A program made the translations under genes and the position numbers. Below the pieces are notes generated by a model. The model did not search any database. It had not been told where the DNA came from and saw only the letters and a list, made by a program, of their open reading frames with translations. DNA of 26,117 nt from Chlorobiales bacterium (GTDB lineage Bacteria; Bacteroidota; Chlorobiia; Chlorobiales; Chlorobiaceae), in assembly GCA_022360355.1 (NCBI GenBank), contig JAKSCY010000708.1, positions 1 to 26,117 on the forward strand, in the 5' to 3' direction. Of the stretch, positions 8,173 through 16,443 are shown piece after piece (position 1 is the stretch's first letter; the number at the start of each line of letters is the position of its first letter).

Positions 8173-9578
8173 TGCACTACCCTGTGACCGATCGCCGTTC
8201 TGGAAATAGAACCGATATATTCAAAATCTGATACTTCCTTTAAATCTTCATCGATAAATTTTTGAACACCCGGCCATTCTTTTGCATTGTAATCATCAAA
8301 AACAACATATCCACCCTGCTCTAAAAGAGGAAAATAAGTTTCAAAATCGTATTTAACCCCATCATAGCTATGGTCACCATCTATAACGAGGAGGTTAAAC
8401 GGAGATAGCTTTGCGGCAACTGAAAGAGCTTCCGGAGATGTACTGTAATGCTTGATTATCGTATAATCCGAATCTGGAACATTGGCTATTTGCATATTCC
8501 GTTTGAATGTCAGATCGTTTACCGGCTGATTAAACAGGGAATCAAAGGTTTTCCCATAGTAGCCGTCGAAGGGATCGAGACAGACGATATTAGCATTAAC
8601 GAAACGCGTGACAGCATGATTGTATAGAATCGCCAAACCAACTCCGTAAAGAGCGCCGATTTCTAAAACAACAATCCCTTCTCCTTTGATGCATTCCATA
8701 ACGAGTTGCCTTGCGATAGCATCTTGCACGGTGGTCGCTAATCGTCCAACGCAATTACGTTCAATTTGAATCGCTTTTACGCCAAGGTAATCGACATAAG
8801 CAGGCGTTATCCGTTTTAAACCCAGATACTTTTCGGCAAATTCTTTCAGTAATTCATTTTGTACTGGTGTTAATGTGCGATTATGAACATATGGATTGGG
8901 ATTAATTATCTTAGTCTCGGCACTAATCTCTTTTTTTATATCTTTTTTAAGTTGATTTATAACATCATCCCTATTAATTCTATCAAATTGAGCTGCCGGT
9001 TTTAGGCCTAGTTGCGCAAATTGTCCCCAAATGTATGCCTCTGTAAAGAAATGAAATCCTCCATTTGGCAAACCGGTCTGGATGGCCAGTTTAAAGTGTT
9101 CGATAGCCCTCTTTTCTTGCCTTGAGACAGCTGCGAAACGACCGATGTTGTTATGCACACCGGATATAAGCATCTTGCTGATAATTTTTTTATCGCAGCC
9201 CCATTTTTCAGCTAACTTGATATATTGTCTTCCCTCGATCATTCTCCCCTGCTGTACGTAACCGGCAGCAGCAAGCAAAGCAAGCTTCGCACGGTCGGGA
9301 TGCCGCTGGATTGTCTTCAAGTCAAGCCGGGCAAGACTTTCCCAGTCGCCAAATTGACACTGTGTCTTAGCGCGTTCAAGTAAGCTTTCATCAAAATGAT
9401 CGACACATTCAGCATATTCATGCCTTCCGTTAGCAACGACCTCTGATTCGGCAGCCATGAGGTGTTGCTCTGCAACGGTGGCGCAGGCATTTTTCTTGTC
9501 ACGAAATGCCTTGCATTTCAGCTGTTTGCGCCGCCTTGTCTTGTAACCAAGTTTTCCTGATTTTCTGAATAGCTGCAT
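8169..9578 (-). CDS. SAM-dependent methyltransferase with N-terminal helical region
   Basis: This 469-residue protein is a class I methyltransferase of the Methyltransf_24 / cephalosporin-hydroxylase-like type in its C-terminal third. It shows VLEIGALYGVG (304-314) for SAM binding, CLDPFDGYYG, LLVIDGDHSYDG around 397-407 and VVFDDY (425-430). Residues 70-195 look like a helical, TPR-like region that may bind a partner or substrate. The first 30 residues are strongly basic. The start ATG at 9576-9578 has only a weak ribosome site, and the internal ATG at residue 41 is an alternative. It is followed by the MptE-like gene with a GTGA overlap. The likely role is O-methylation of the polysaccharide. 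Confidence 0.8.
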   Translation of the reverse strand: MQLFRKSGKLGYKTRRRKQLKCKAFRDKKNACATVAEQHLMAAESEVVANGRHEYAECVDHFDESLLERAKTQCQFGDWESLARLDLKTIQRHPDRAKLALLAAAGYVQQGRMIEGRQYIKLAEKWGCDKKIISKMLISGVHNNIGRFAAVSRQEKRAIEHFKLAIQTGLPNGGFHFFTEAYIWGQFAQLGLKPAAQFDRINRDDVINQLKKDIKKEISAETKIINPNPYVHNRTLTPVQNELLKEFAEKYLGLKRITPAYVDYLGVKAIQIERNCVGRLATTVQDAIARQLVMECIKGEGIVVLEIGALYGVGLAILYNHAVTRFVNANIVCLDPFDGYYGKTFDSLFNQPVNDLTFKRNMQIANVPDSDYTIIKHYSTSPEALSVAAKLSPFNLLVIDGDHSYDGVKYDFETYFPLLEQGGYVVFDDYNAKEWPGVQKFIDEDLKEVSDFEYIGSISRTAIGHRVVQ

Positions 9579-9625
9579 TTGCCCGATATCTTCAATACTG
9601 AATAGCGAATTGCCTTTATAGCGTT

Positions 9626-10630
9626 TTACAACCCTTCTTCACGCAAGAACAGATCCTTGATAAGACCGATCTGGCCCTCTGCCTTGACCAGCTCTTCGTT
9701 CATCATCTGCTGACGTTCCATCAGTTCGTTTACTTGCGACTGCAACTGCTTTTTGCCGGTTTCCGCTTCCTGAAGCGCTGCTTTGAGCTTTACGATCTCA
9801 GCCTGACAATTAGCCGCCAGGTCAACCTGTTCCTGCCGGGCCTTTGTCAGCTCTTCGATCTGCTTGAGTGCTTCGGTCCTGGCCTTTTCAAGCTCATCGA
9901 GCTGCTCCTGAAAAGCTGTCAACTGCTTTTCCTGCCGGTCGCATTGATCGACTGCATCTGCATGTCTGGCGTGAATCGAACTGCAATTGTTCTTCCAGTC
10001 ACGAACGTAGAGAACAGCGGCAAGCAGCGGCTGAAGCTCCTCTTCCCATGCAATGGCACGATAACCGTATCCCGCGAGAAAATCATCCAGTTCCGGCTTG
10101 GATATCCCGCTTTCCCGAAGCCGTTTTTTTTCGAGCATGGCGCGGGCAACAACCACATCCCATGCTTCAAGCTGTTGACCTGCTCCCTGGATAACGGGCA
10201 ATGCCGGCATACAGTCGATAACAGCCCAATTGATGACCCCGGCGCCGGACGAAGCGAGCAGATCTGCAAGAGTGGTTGCGCTCAACTCGCGCTTCTCCTC
10301 TGTTTTGAGATTTCTCCAGAGAAATGTCAGATCATCCGGTGAAACAAGTCCGCTCTCGTTCGGATTAGAGGCAAGATAAAAGGTCCTGGGACCAGCCTCG
10401 CTGCTCAAAAGAGCATGATGAACACTCCAGCCCCGGCGTCCATTGACCGAAGCCACAAACTTTTCATGAAGCTTTTCTTCTGCTTCGATAAAGACTGCCG
10501 AAGGAACATCCCATTCGGCATAACGATCCGCTGCATGACCAATGCCGGCACCCACGTGAACCAGCCCTTTGACAGGATACAGGGTCCGAAGATGATCAAG
10601 CCAGCTTTGCAGCGTCAGTGTGTTGTGCAT
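9626..10630 (-). CDS. FkbM-like methyltransferase with long C-terminal coiled coil
   Basis: Residues 18-215 of this 334-residue protein follow the FkbM methyltransferase pattern: LVHVGAGIGHA (24-33), FIEAE, a TTLADLL segment and VINWAVIDC (132-140). The usual KIDVEG acidic motif is replaced by IDCMPAL, so the domain may be diverged or catalytically altered. Residues 222-326 form a continuous charged heptad-type coiled coil. The combination of a methyltransferase and a coiled coil recalls WbdD, which caps O-antigen chains and measures their length, but no kinase domain is present here. It lies 62 bp downstream of the sulfotransferase-like coiled-coil protein. A role as a chain-terminating or length-controlling factor is an inference. 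Confidence 0.75.
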   Translation of the reverse strand: MHNTLTLQSWLDHLRTLYPVKGLVHVGAGIGHAADRYAEWDVPSAVFIEAEEKLHEKFVASVNGRRGWSVHHALLSSEAGPRTFYLASNPNESGLVSPDDLTFLWRNLKTEEKRELSATTLADLLASSGAGVINWAVIDCMPALPVIQGAGQQLEAWDVVVARAMLEKKRLRESGISKPELDDFLAGYGYRAIAWEEELQPLLAAVLYVRDWKNNCSSIHARHADAVDQCDRQEKQLTAFQEQLDELEKARTEALKQIEELTKARQEQVDLAANCQAEIVKLKAALQEAETGKKQLQSQVNELMERQQMMNEELVKAEGQIGLIKDLFLREEGL

Positions 10631-10692
10631 AATCAGGTATAGCCAGGTTATACTTTGCCTTGATGAACCGGGTCAGACGCCCGTAAAAGAGA

Positions 10693-12165
10693 TCATTCGC
10701 TGCTCAACGTCAACGATTTGAGACGGATGGCCAACTTGCGCTCGTCATCTTGCCCCTGTTCCGAAGGGGAAACAAGCTTCGGAAACACGAACCGTACTTC
10801 CCAAACCGCTGCGTCGCCAAGTTCTCCGGTTGAAAATTCCACATCGATGAATGCCTGACCGCCGTGATACTCTTCAGCGCTGAACGGCAGCGGAAGTCCG
10901 TTAAGGGACAATTCCATCCCGGCAACGATTTCGGGGTCCAGGGCATCGACAATATCCAGCATCAGCCTGTATTTGCCGCCACACAAAGCGGGAACACTCA
11001 GCGTGCTGACCCCTCCAGGGCCTGCCCACCGGCCGTCATGCTCGGCTTCATACCAGTTTTCGCCGGTTATGTCATGTCGCATATCGATATGAATATCACG
11101 GGGCTGCTGATCACGCCAGAAAGTTTCCAGTAAGGTTGCCGGAGCTGTTTCATCACAAACCTGTTTTTGCAACTCCCGGCTCTGCAGGAAGTACTGTTCG
11201 AGTTCTTCCTGAACCTGATGGAGCTGCAAAAGCAGGAGCTCGTTCTCCTGGGTCAGCTCAGCATTTTTCGAGCTCAGTTCGTCTGTGTCCGGCCCCTTTC
11301 CGTCCAGAGATTGTTGTGTTTCCCGAAGCTTCTCTGCGAGCGATTCTATCTGTCGATTGCTCTCAGCGGCTCCTTTCTCAAGCTTCGAAACAAGTGTTTG
11401 GTACTCCTGCCACGCTTCGCGGTTTTCGGCTTCGCGGACGGCATTATCGCTTCCATGCAGGTTGGCCGTGCTTTCAAGCTCATGATACAGTGCCGTTACC
11501 TCCCGATACTGCCCGATAAACGATTTTGCCAGCATCGCAGCAACTGCCGAGGACTCTTTCCGTTCAGGCTCATATCCGGACAACTGCAATGCTATACCAA
11601 AAACATCCTTGATTTGCGCAACAAGCGCCCCGGGATCATGAACACAGGCGGAACGGTTCACCAGCAGACAGCATTCGCGATGCCTGTTATAATACTTCAG
11701 TATAGCGGTATTATAATCTGTCCAAGAGGCTATCGTGCGGCGGATATGTTCCGGTGTGGCTTGCTCATGTTTCAGTGCCTCCGCTACAGCGGTTTCCGGT
11801 GACGCATAGACGAACACAAAACCGGTACCCGGCTCGTTCTCTCTCCAGAAATCAAGAAGCCTGACCGTTCCTGTATCAGCCCATCCCCATGTTTCGTGAG
11901 CTGTATTGGCAATGATGAGGTCCGCCGCGAATTCCTGCCACACTTTTCCGGGCGATAATTGCGAAAAGGAAGCTTGACCGGAAGTATTTTTTTCATATGC
12001 CTGAAAAATTTTCTCCTGTATTTCAAGCGGGCCAAGCTCCTCCCTTCGTGAAGGTATTGCCTGCGCCATACCTGCCGCCAGCAGGACTTCATGAGCCGTT
12101 TCGTAACCGGAATCCGGATGTCCGCAGGTCAGGATAATGTTCACTGGTTTCTCCATTACTCTCAT
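10693..12165 (-). CDS. Sulfotransferase-like protein with coiled coil and C-terminal beta domain
   Basis: This 490-residue protein has three parts. Residues 8-200 resemble a P-loop sulfotransferase: ILTCGHPDSGYET (11-23) sits where a PAPS-binding loop would be, followed by ADTGTVRLLDFW and FVFVYASPETAVAEALK, which resembles the region after the 3'-phosphate site. Residues 250-338 form a coiled coil ending in LLLQLHQVQEELEQYF, a heptad stretch I associate with other polysaccharide-locus proteins. Residues 355-488 look like a beta-sandwich domain (GENWYEAEHDGRWAGP), possibly glycan-binding. The start overlaps the upstream GT4 stop (ATGA, 12162-12165). Sulfation of the glycan is the favoured role, but the P-loop lacks the usual basic residue, so activity is uncertain. 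Confidence 0.65.
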   Translation of the reverse strand: MRVMEKPVNIILTCGHPDSGYETAHEVLLAAGMAQAIPSRREELGPLEIQEKIFQAYEKNTSGQASFSQLSPGKVWQEFAADLIIANTAHETWGWADTGTVRLLDFWRENEPGTGFVFVYASPETAVAEALKHEQATPEHIRRTIASWTDYNTAILKYYNRHRECCLLVNRSACVHDPGALVAQIKDVFGIALQLSGYEPERKESSAVAAMLAKSFIGQYREVTALYHELESTANLHGSDNAVREAENREAWQEYQTLVSKLEKGAAESNRQIESLAEKLRETQQSLDGKGPDTDELSSKNAELTQENELLLLQLHQVQEELEQYFLQSRELQKQVCDETAPATLLETFWRDQQPRDIHIDMRHDITGENWYEAEHDGRWAGPGGVSTLSVPALCGGKYRLMLDIVDALDPEIVAGMELSLNGLPLPFSAEEYHGGQAFIDVEFSTGELGDAAVWEVRFVFPKLVSPSEQGQDDERKLAIRLKSLTLSSE

Positions 12166-13679
12166 TCTTTCTTAAATTTCCGGAAGTATTCATCCCATTT
12201 CGGTAAAATATTGCCCGGCGTATAGAGCGCCGAGATCCGCCGGCCACGGTCGCGCAGCTGTTCGCGCATTGCTTTCCCTTCCGGAGACAGAACGCACTGA
12301 ATAACCTGGGCGGCATCGTCCGCAGAATACGGACTGAAGTAGCCGGAAGCGTTTTGATATATCTCCCGGTGGACCGGAATATCGGAAGAGATAACAACAC
12401 CACCGCAACACATGGCCTCGACTCCTGAGTAACCAAATCCTTCCGCAATACTGGGGCAAAGTGTGGCTGCAGCATGTTTGTAAAGTACCCGAAGCTCGGT
12501 CGAAGGGACGTTGCTCAGGTGAAACAGATCCCCGCGTTCTTCCCAGGGACGGAAGGAATCCAGGATCGGCCCCTTGTCCCATCCGTGACCGCCCACAACG
12601 ACAAGTTTGAGGCCGGGCATCGATGTATATTTCAGCCTTTCCCATGCAGAAATCAGAAGCTGATGATTTTTCCGGGGCTCGATAGTGGAAACCATAAGGA
12701 GGTAGGGAAAATCACTGCCGCCTCTTTTGCCGTTTTCGGAAACATGGCTTTTCAGATCGATCGTAACATTCTTTTCCGCCGACAGACGGTTGCGTATGAT
12801 CTGGAAAATCAGCGTTCTGGGAGAGTCTTCGTTGAAATATTCCGCGGCCACGATGTTATGAATCACACTGGTCCTTGGCTCGGCTTCGGGAAATATTTTC
12901 AGAAGCTCATTCCGCGTCGATTCCGATACACACGAAAACCAAGCGCCTGCACGGACGTTTTCCCGCAAAGCATAAAAATGGGCGGCTTGATGAAAAGCCT
13001 TGTCATTGATTGTATGCGGCATAAGTACAGGCACGGCGTCATGATACCGGACAACCATGGCTGTTCTCCGGGATACCCGTCCGGGAAAGGGAGTTTGCGC
13101 CACATAGACATCGAACCCTCTGGTATTGATTCGCGGGTAACGAGGGCCTGAGAAAAAGTTGAACCCTTTCAATCCGGCATGATGGAGCATTTTTCTCGAT
13201 TGCCTGAGCACCCTGTAACGCGCACCGCTGATCAGTTCCTTTTCCGCAGCCTGGAGAGTTTTGCTGAAAAACGTCCGCCAGATAAAATCATCGAAATGTT
13301 CCGACTCGAAACGGCTGAGTGCTATGGGAAACCCGGTCATTTTCCTGAGCTGGAGCTGCAGGAACGCGAGGTACTTGTTGGCATAATCAGCCCCTGTTTC
13401 AAAGATGTTGTATGATGATTTTTCGAACAGCGACACAATCATCCTCGAGTGCTGATGAATCCGCCTGGAATTTTTTGCCGTTTTTCCCGCAGGTGAAACC
13501 GCCGGGCGCAGGCGTCTTCCACCGTGCTGAATCAACCCCTCGATGTTGTAGCCATTCATGGTACTCAAGCCATGAAACAACAGCCGGGATTCCTGCGGAA
13601 TACCTGCATACCCATCCAGAGCAGGTTTAAGGTCGAGCAAAACCCTGATATCGTTCCTGTTTTTTCCTGCTTTAGCCAT
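12162..13679 (-). CDS. GT4-family glycosyltransferase
   Basis: This 505-residue GT-B glycosyltransferase of the GT4 (mannosyltransferase-like) family probably extends the capsule chain in the cytoplasm. Its C-terminal half carries LLMVSTIEPRKNH, LVVVGGHGWDKGP and the EGFGYSGVE donor-binding E-x7-E motif at roughly residue 420. The N-terminal half is longer than usual, with an extra helical and basic stretch at about 50-170 before the VVRYHDAVPV segment. It starts the downstream, assembly half of the locus, just after the structured repeat that follows kpsT. An AAAGGTGA sequence lies directly against the ATG, closer than a normal ribosome site. The linkage and sugar are not predictable. Confidence 0.88.
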   Translation of the reverse strand: MAKAGKNRNDIRVLLDLKPALDGYAGIPQESRLLFHGLSTMNGYNIEGLIQHGGRRLRPAVSPAGKTAKNSRRIHQHSRMIVSLFEKSSYNIFETGADYANKYLAFLQLQLRKMTGFPIALSRFESEHFDDFIWRTFFSKTLQAAEKELISGARYRVLRQSRKMLHHAGLKGFNFFSGPRYPRINTRGFDVYVAQTPFPGRVSRRTAMVVRYHDAVPVLMPHTINDKAFHQAAHFYALRENVRAGAWFSCVSESTRNELLKIFPEAEPRTSVIHNIVAAEYFNEDSPRTLIFQIIRNRLSAEKNVTIDLKSHVSENGKRGGSDFPYLLMVSTIEPRKNHQLLISAWERLKYTSMPGLKLVVVGGHGWDKGPILDSFRPWEERGDLFHLSNVPSTELRVLYKHAAATLCPSIAEGFGYSGVEAMCCGGVVISSDIPVHREIYQNASGYFSPYSADDAAQVIQCVLSPEGKAMREQLRDRGRRISALYTPGNILPKWDEYFRKFKKE

Positions 13680-13704
13680 TCACCTTTATCTGACGGTTTA
13701 TGAA

Positions 13705-13819
13705 GGGTACCTTTCTTTATTTATTCCGCGATTCAATTTCCTCGTTGAGCGGATAGAGAGGGGTTTCTGCGCTCCGTTCGTCTTGCACTTGAAACGCTCA
13801 TGACAATAAATTGAGGTTC
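13705..13819. repeat. Dispersed hairpin repeat, copy 1 (MITE-like)
   Basis: This roughly 115-base element fills the gap between kpsT and the downstream GT4 gene. It shares its ends (ACCT...TTTATT and AATAAAT.GAGGT), GTTGAGCGG, GGTTTCTG.GCTCCGTTCG and CTTGCACTTGAA.CGCTCATGAC with the copy at 24505-24644. Compared with that copy it lacks about 25 bases in the middle, including a TGTAC/GTACA hairpin. The ends and the TTCAA/TTGAA segments pair to give one long imperfect stem. Here it splits the operon into export and assembly halves and could affect the mRNA by folding, ending or being cleaved; none of these is shown. Confidence 0.8.
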
Positions 13820-13823
13820 GTTG

Positions 13824-14477
13824 TTACACTGGACATTCGGCATAGTGATCGAATGCTTCGTCGATGTCATCGAACGACACAAGTCTCCCCTCTGACAGGA
13901 CGGCGACACGGTCGCAGTGCGCGCGAATATAGGCCGGGCTATGTGAAACGATAATCATGGCACGGTCAACACGCTTTTCAAACAGCTCGACATGGCACTT
14001 GTCATGAAACCGTGCGTCGCCGACGGCGATGACTTCATCGATCAAGAAGCAGTCGAATTCAACAGCCATTGAAATGGCAAACGCAAGTCTCGCCCTCATA
14101 CCCGACGAATATGCCTTTACCGGTTCATAGAGATAGCTTCCCAGTTCGGAAAACTCCTCTACCGCCCCTATCTTGTCCTCGGTAGTCACCCCATATACCC
14201 TGCAGATAAACCGAAGGTTGTCCAGCCCTGTAAGAGAGCCCTGAAAAGCGCTGCTGAAGGCCAGAGGCCATGAAACGCTCATCTCGCGTCTGATACTTCC
14301 ACAAGTAGGCAGCTCGGCTCCGCTGACAAGACGGATGAGCGTGGATTTCCCTGCACCGTTGCGGCCGAGAATGCCCAGTTTTTCGTGCTTGCCGACACGA
14401 AGGCTGATGCAATCCAGCACGGTGCGCTCGCCTCCCCTGGTATTGTAGCGTTTGACGACGTTTTCGAGAAATATCAT
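13824..14477 (-). CDS. kpsT: Capsule ABC transporter ATP-binding protein KpsT
   Basis: This 217-residue ATPase powers export of the finished polysaccharide across the inner membrane with KpsM. It shows Walker [10 protein letters not shown] (38-46), the ABC signature as [12 protein letters not shown] (123-134), Walker [13 protein letters not shown] (143-154) and the H-loop SHS (H179). The frame is open to 14543, but the ATG at 14475-14477 gives the standard KpsT N-terminus and overlaps the permease stop by 4 bp (ATGA). It is the short KpsT form without the C-terminal carbohydrate-binding domain seen in Wzt O-antigen exporters. Substrate recognition is therefore expected to rest on the lipid linker rather than on the chain end. 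Confidence 0.95.
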   Translation of the reverse strand: MIFLENVVKRYNTRGGERTVLDCISLRVGKHEKLGILGRNGAGKSTLIRLVSGAELPTCGSIRREMSVSWPLAFSSAFQGSLTGLDNLRFICRVYGVTTEDKIGAVEEFSELGSYLYEPVKAYSSGMRARLAFAISMAVEFDCFLIDEVIAVGDARFHDKCHVELFEKRVDRAMIIVSHSPAYIRAHCDRVAVLSEGRLVSFDDIDEAFDHYAECPV

Positions 14478-15274
14478 TCCTGCCCCACATTTCTGACGAC
14501 CTCTTTTGTCCATGCAAGACCAATAAAGGTCAGGCAGAGACAAACAACCGCCATGTATGAGATATCGTAATGGGCCCGCACAACATTGGTACCGAAAAAG
14601 CCTTCCCGCATCAGTTCAAGACCGTGCACCATGGGAAGCAGTAAAATGATTTTTTGTGCGGCGGGCGGCAGCCAGTCCACCATGAAAGCTGCTCCGGAAA
14701 GTGGAAACAAGAGATAAGACACGGGATGCCAGATTTTTTCAACCAGTTCAGAACGTTCACTCAGGGTGCCGACAGCCAGCGCAAGCGAGGCCCCGAACCA
14801 GGCAAGCATGATCCAGCCTCCGATTACCTTGAACATATCTACCGGCAACCACATCCAGCCGATAACCGAAAACAGTGTGCACAGAGCAACAAAGGAGATC
14901 GTAACACCTGTTATTTCAAGAAGGATCCGCGAAAAGTACACATCGATCACCCGGACATTGCGATGGAACAACAGCGAGAGATTGGGCTTTATGGAATGGT
15001 TGACGTACGATACCGTGTTGCGCCACATGAGCACCGACGAATACCCGGTAACTGCAAATGCCGTTATGGGAAAGTGATAATTGTGCATTGATTTTACGAC
15101 GCTCCACAGTGCGGTCACCCCGATCGTAAATATCATGGGTTCGACAAACAGCCAGAGAAACCCGATGTTGTTGCGGCCGTACCGGGTAAGAATTTCACGC
15201 ATCAGGAGCGCGCCGATAACCCGCCGCTGGATGGAGAAAGAATGCGATAATGGAATACCGTTTGTCTTCTGCAT
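14474..15274 (-). CDS. kpsM: Capsule ABC transporter permease KpsM
   Basis: This 266-residue ABC-2-type permease forms the membrane channel for capsule export. It has a short cytoplasmic N-terminus ([21 protein letters not shown]) and multiple hydrophobic segments, about six as in KpsM, beginning [17 protein letters not shown] typical [27 protein letters not shown] stretch follows. The start lies 2 bp after the kpsE stop, and its stop overlaps the kpsT start by 4 bp, so kpsE-kpsM-kpsT are tightly coupled. Length and gene order agree with group-2-type capsule loci. Confidence 0.94.
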   Translation of the reverse strand: MQKTNGIPLSHSFSIQRRVIGALLMREILTRYGRNNIGFLWLFVEPMIFTIGVTALWSVVKSMHNYHFPITAFAVTGYSSVLMWRNTVSYVNHSIKPNLSLLFHRNVRVIDVYFSRILLEITGVTISFVALCTLFSVIGWMWLPVDMFKVIGGWIMLAWFGASLALAVGTLSERSELVEKIWHPVSYLLFPLSGAAFMVDWLPPAAQKIILLLPMVHGLELMREGFFGTNVVRAHYDISYMAVVCLCLTFIGLAWTKEVVRNVGQE

Positions 15275-15276
15275 AA

Positions 15277-16443
15277 TTAGTCAAAATGCTCTTTGACACC
15301 GGAAACAAACATGGTCACTATTCCCCAGATAATCAGCCCGAGAATGAATGTGGTGAGAATGCTTTTTATTCTGCGGGGCTCTATAGCGATATCGGGCTTG
15401 TTGGGCTGCACGATCCTTTCCAGGTACAACTGCTGACGCTGGGCATCGCTACGGGCCTGTTCGAGCGAAACCATGGCCGCGGCAAACTGCTTGTCGGCAA
15501 AGGCCCTTTCGATCATGAGCAGTTCGTACTCGACAGCCTTGCCTGTGAGTGACCGGTGGCCGCCTCCGGCAACTTTGGCCATTTCGTTTTCTATCTCCGA
15601 CCTGAGTATTTCAATACGTTTTTTCAGGGACGGTATCCGGGGACTTTCGGGAGTAAAGTCCCGTACCTGGCCCAGCTGCACTTTCGTTGCCAGCAGCTCA
15701 TTCTGCAGTTTTGTTATCTGCTTGAGCTGCAATGCGGATTGCCGCTCAGGATCGAATACTCCGTGCTTGTTCCGGAAATCAGAAAGGTCTTTCGCGGCTT
15801 TTTTGGCCTTTTGTGCCGCGATATTGACTTCGGATTTTGCAAAACGGATCATATCCTGTCTGCTGCGCTCGTTGAGACGGTTGATAAACTCCTCTCCCAT
15901 CTGCAGCAGCATCTCGTTTATGTGGTAGGAGTCTTCCGTGTTAAACGTTCTGACCTGCAAAATAGAGATCGTGGATGTGTTATTGAGCTCTATTGCAATC
16001 CGCTTACGGTAGTAGCGAAACAGCGCCTCGAAACTGTTGTCGATTCCCAACGGATTAAAGCGGCTGAAAAGATCTACCTCTCTCCTGTTAAAAGCTTTTC
16101 GAAGATCGATCTCGGCATTGATGTTTTGCAGCGCGTCCCGGGACAGCATGAAATCATGCACATTGTGTGCGTCATCCTGGGAACGGGAAAAACCGGCACC
16201 CTGGAAAATCGCACCGAGACCCGTTTGTATCTGGCGTTCGGGACTGCGAATGACGAAATGCGATTCGGAAATGTAGATATCGCTTTTGATCAACCCGAAA
16301 TAGAAGACCGCTACAAGGGTCGGAAGCACTACCGTAAAAAGAAACAATCGGCTGGTTTTGGAAATACGGTTTTTGAGTTGTTTTATCCACGAGTTTATCC
16401 AGTCCGATACTTGCTGTTTTGAAATCATGTTACTTCGCGTCAC
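15277..16443 (-). CDS. kpsE: Capsule export inner-membrane protein KpsE (PCP family)
   Basis: This 388-residue polysaccharide co-polymerase-type protein links the inner-membrane ABC transporter to the outer-membrane KpsD. It has a membrane segment near residues 34-54 (LFLFTVVLPTLVAVFYFGLI), a large periplasmic region with helical, coiled-coil-prone stretches at about 190-345, and a second membrane segment near the C-terminus (ILTTFILGLIIWGIVTMFV). Length matches the KpsE family. The longest start is GTG at 16441-16443, touching the kpsS stop (TAGTG); an ATG five codons downstream (16426-16428) is a reasonable alternative. Neither has a strong ribosome site. Confidence 0.93.
   Translation of the reverse strand: MTRSNMISKQQVSDWINSWIKQLKNRISKTSRLFLFTVVLPTLVAVFYFGLIKSDIYISESHFVIRSPERQIQTGLGAIFQGAGFSRSQDDAHNVHDFMLSRDALQNINAEIDLRKAFNRREVDLFSRFNPLGIDNSFEALFRYYRKRIAIELNNTSTISILQVRTFNTEDSYHINEMLLQMGEEFINRLNERSRQDMIRFAKSEVNIAAQKAKKAAKDLSDFRNKHGVFDPERQSALQLKQITKLQNELLATKVQLGQVRDFTPESPRIPSLKKRIEILRSEIENEMAKVAGGGHRSLTGKAVEYELLMIERAFADKQFAAAMVSLEQARSDAQRQQLYLERIVQPNKPDIAIEPRRIKSILTTFILGLIIWGIVTMFVSGVKEHFD

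Noticed and set aside
15556..16422. 288-codon plus-strand open frame
   Set aside because: It is antisense to kpsE; the translation is low in recognisable features and there is no ribosome site or neighbour supporting it.
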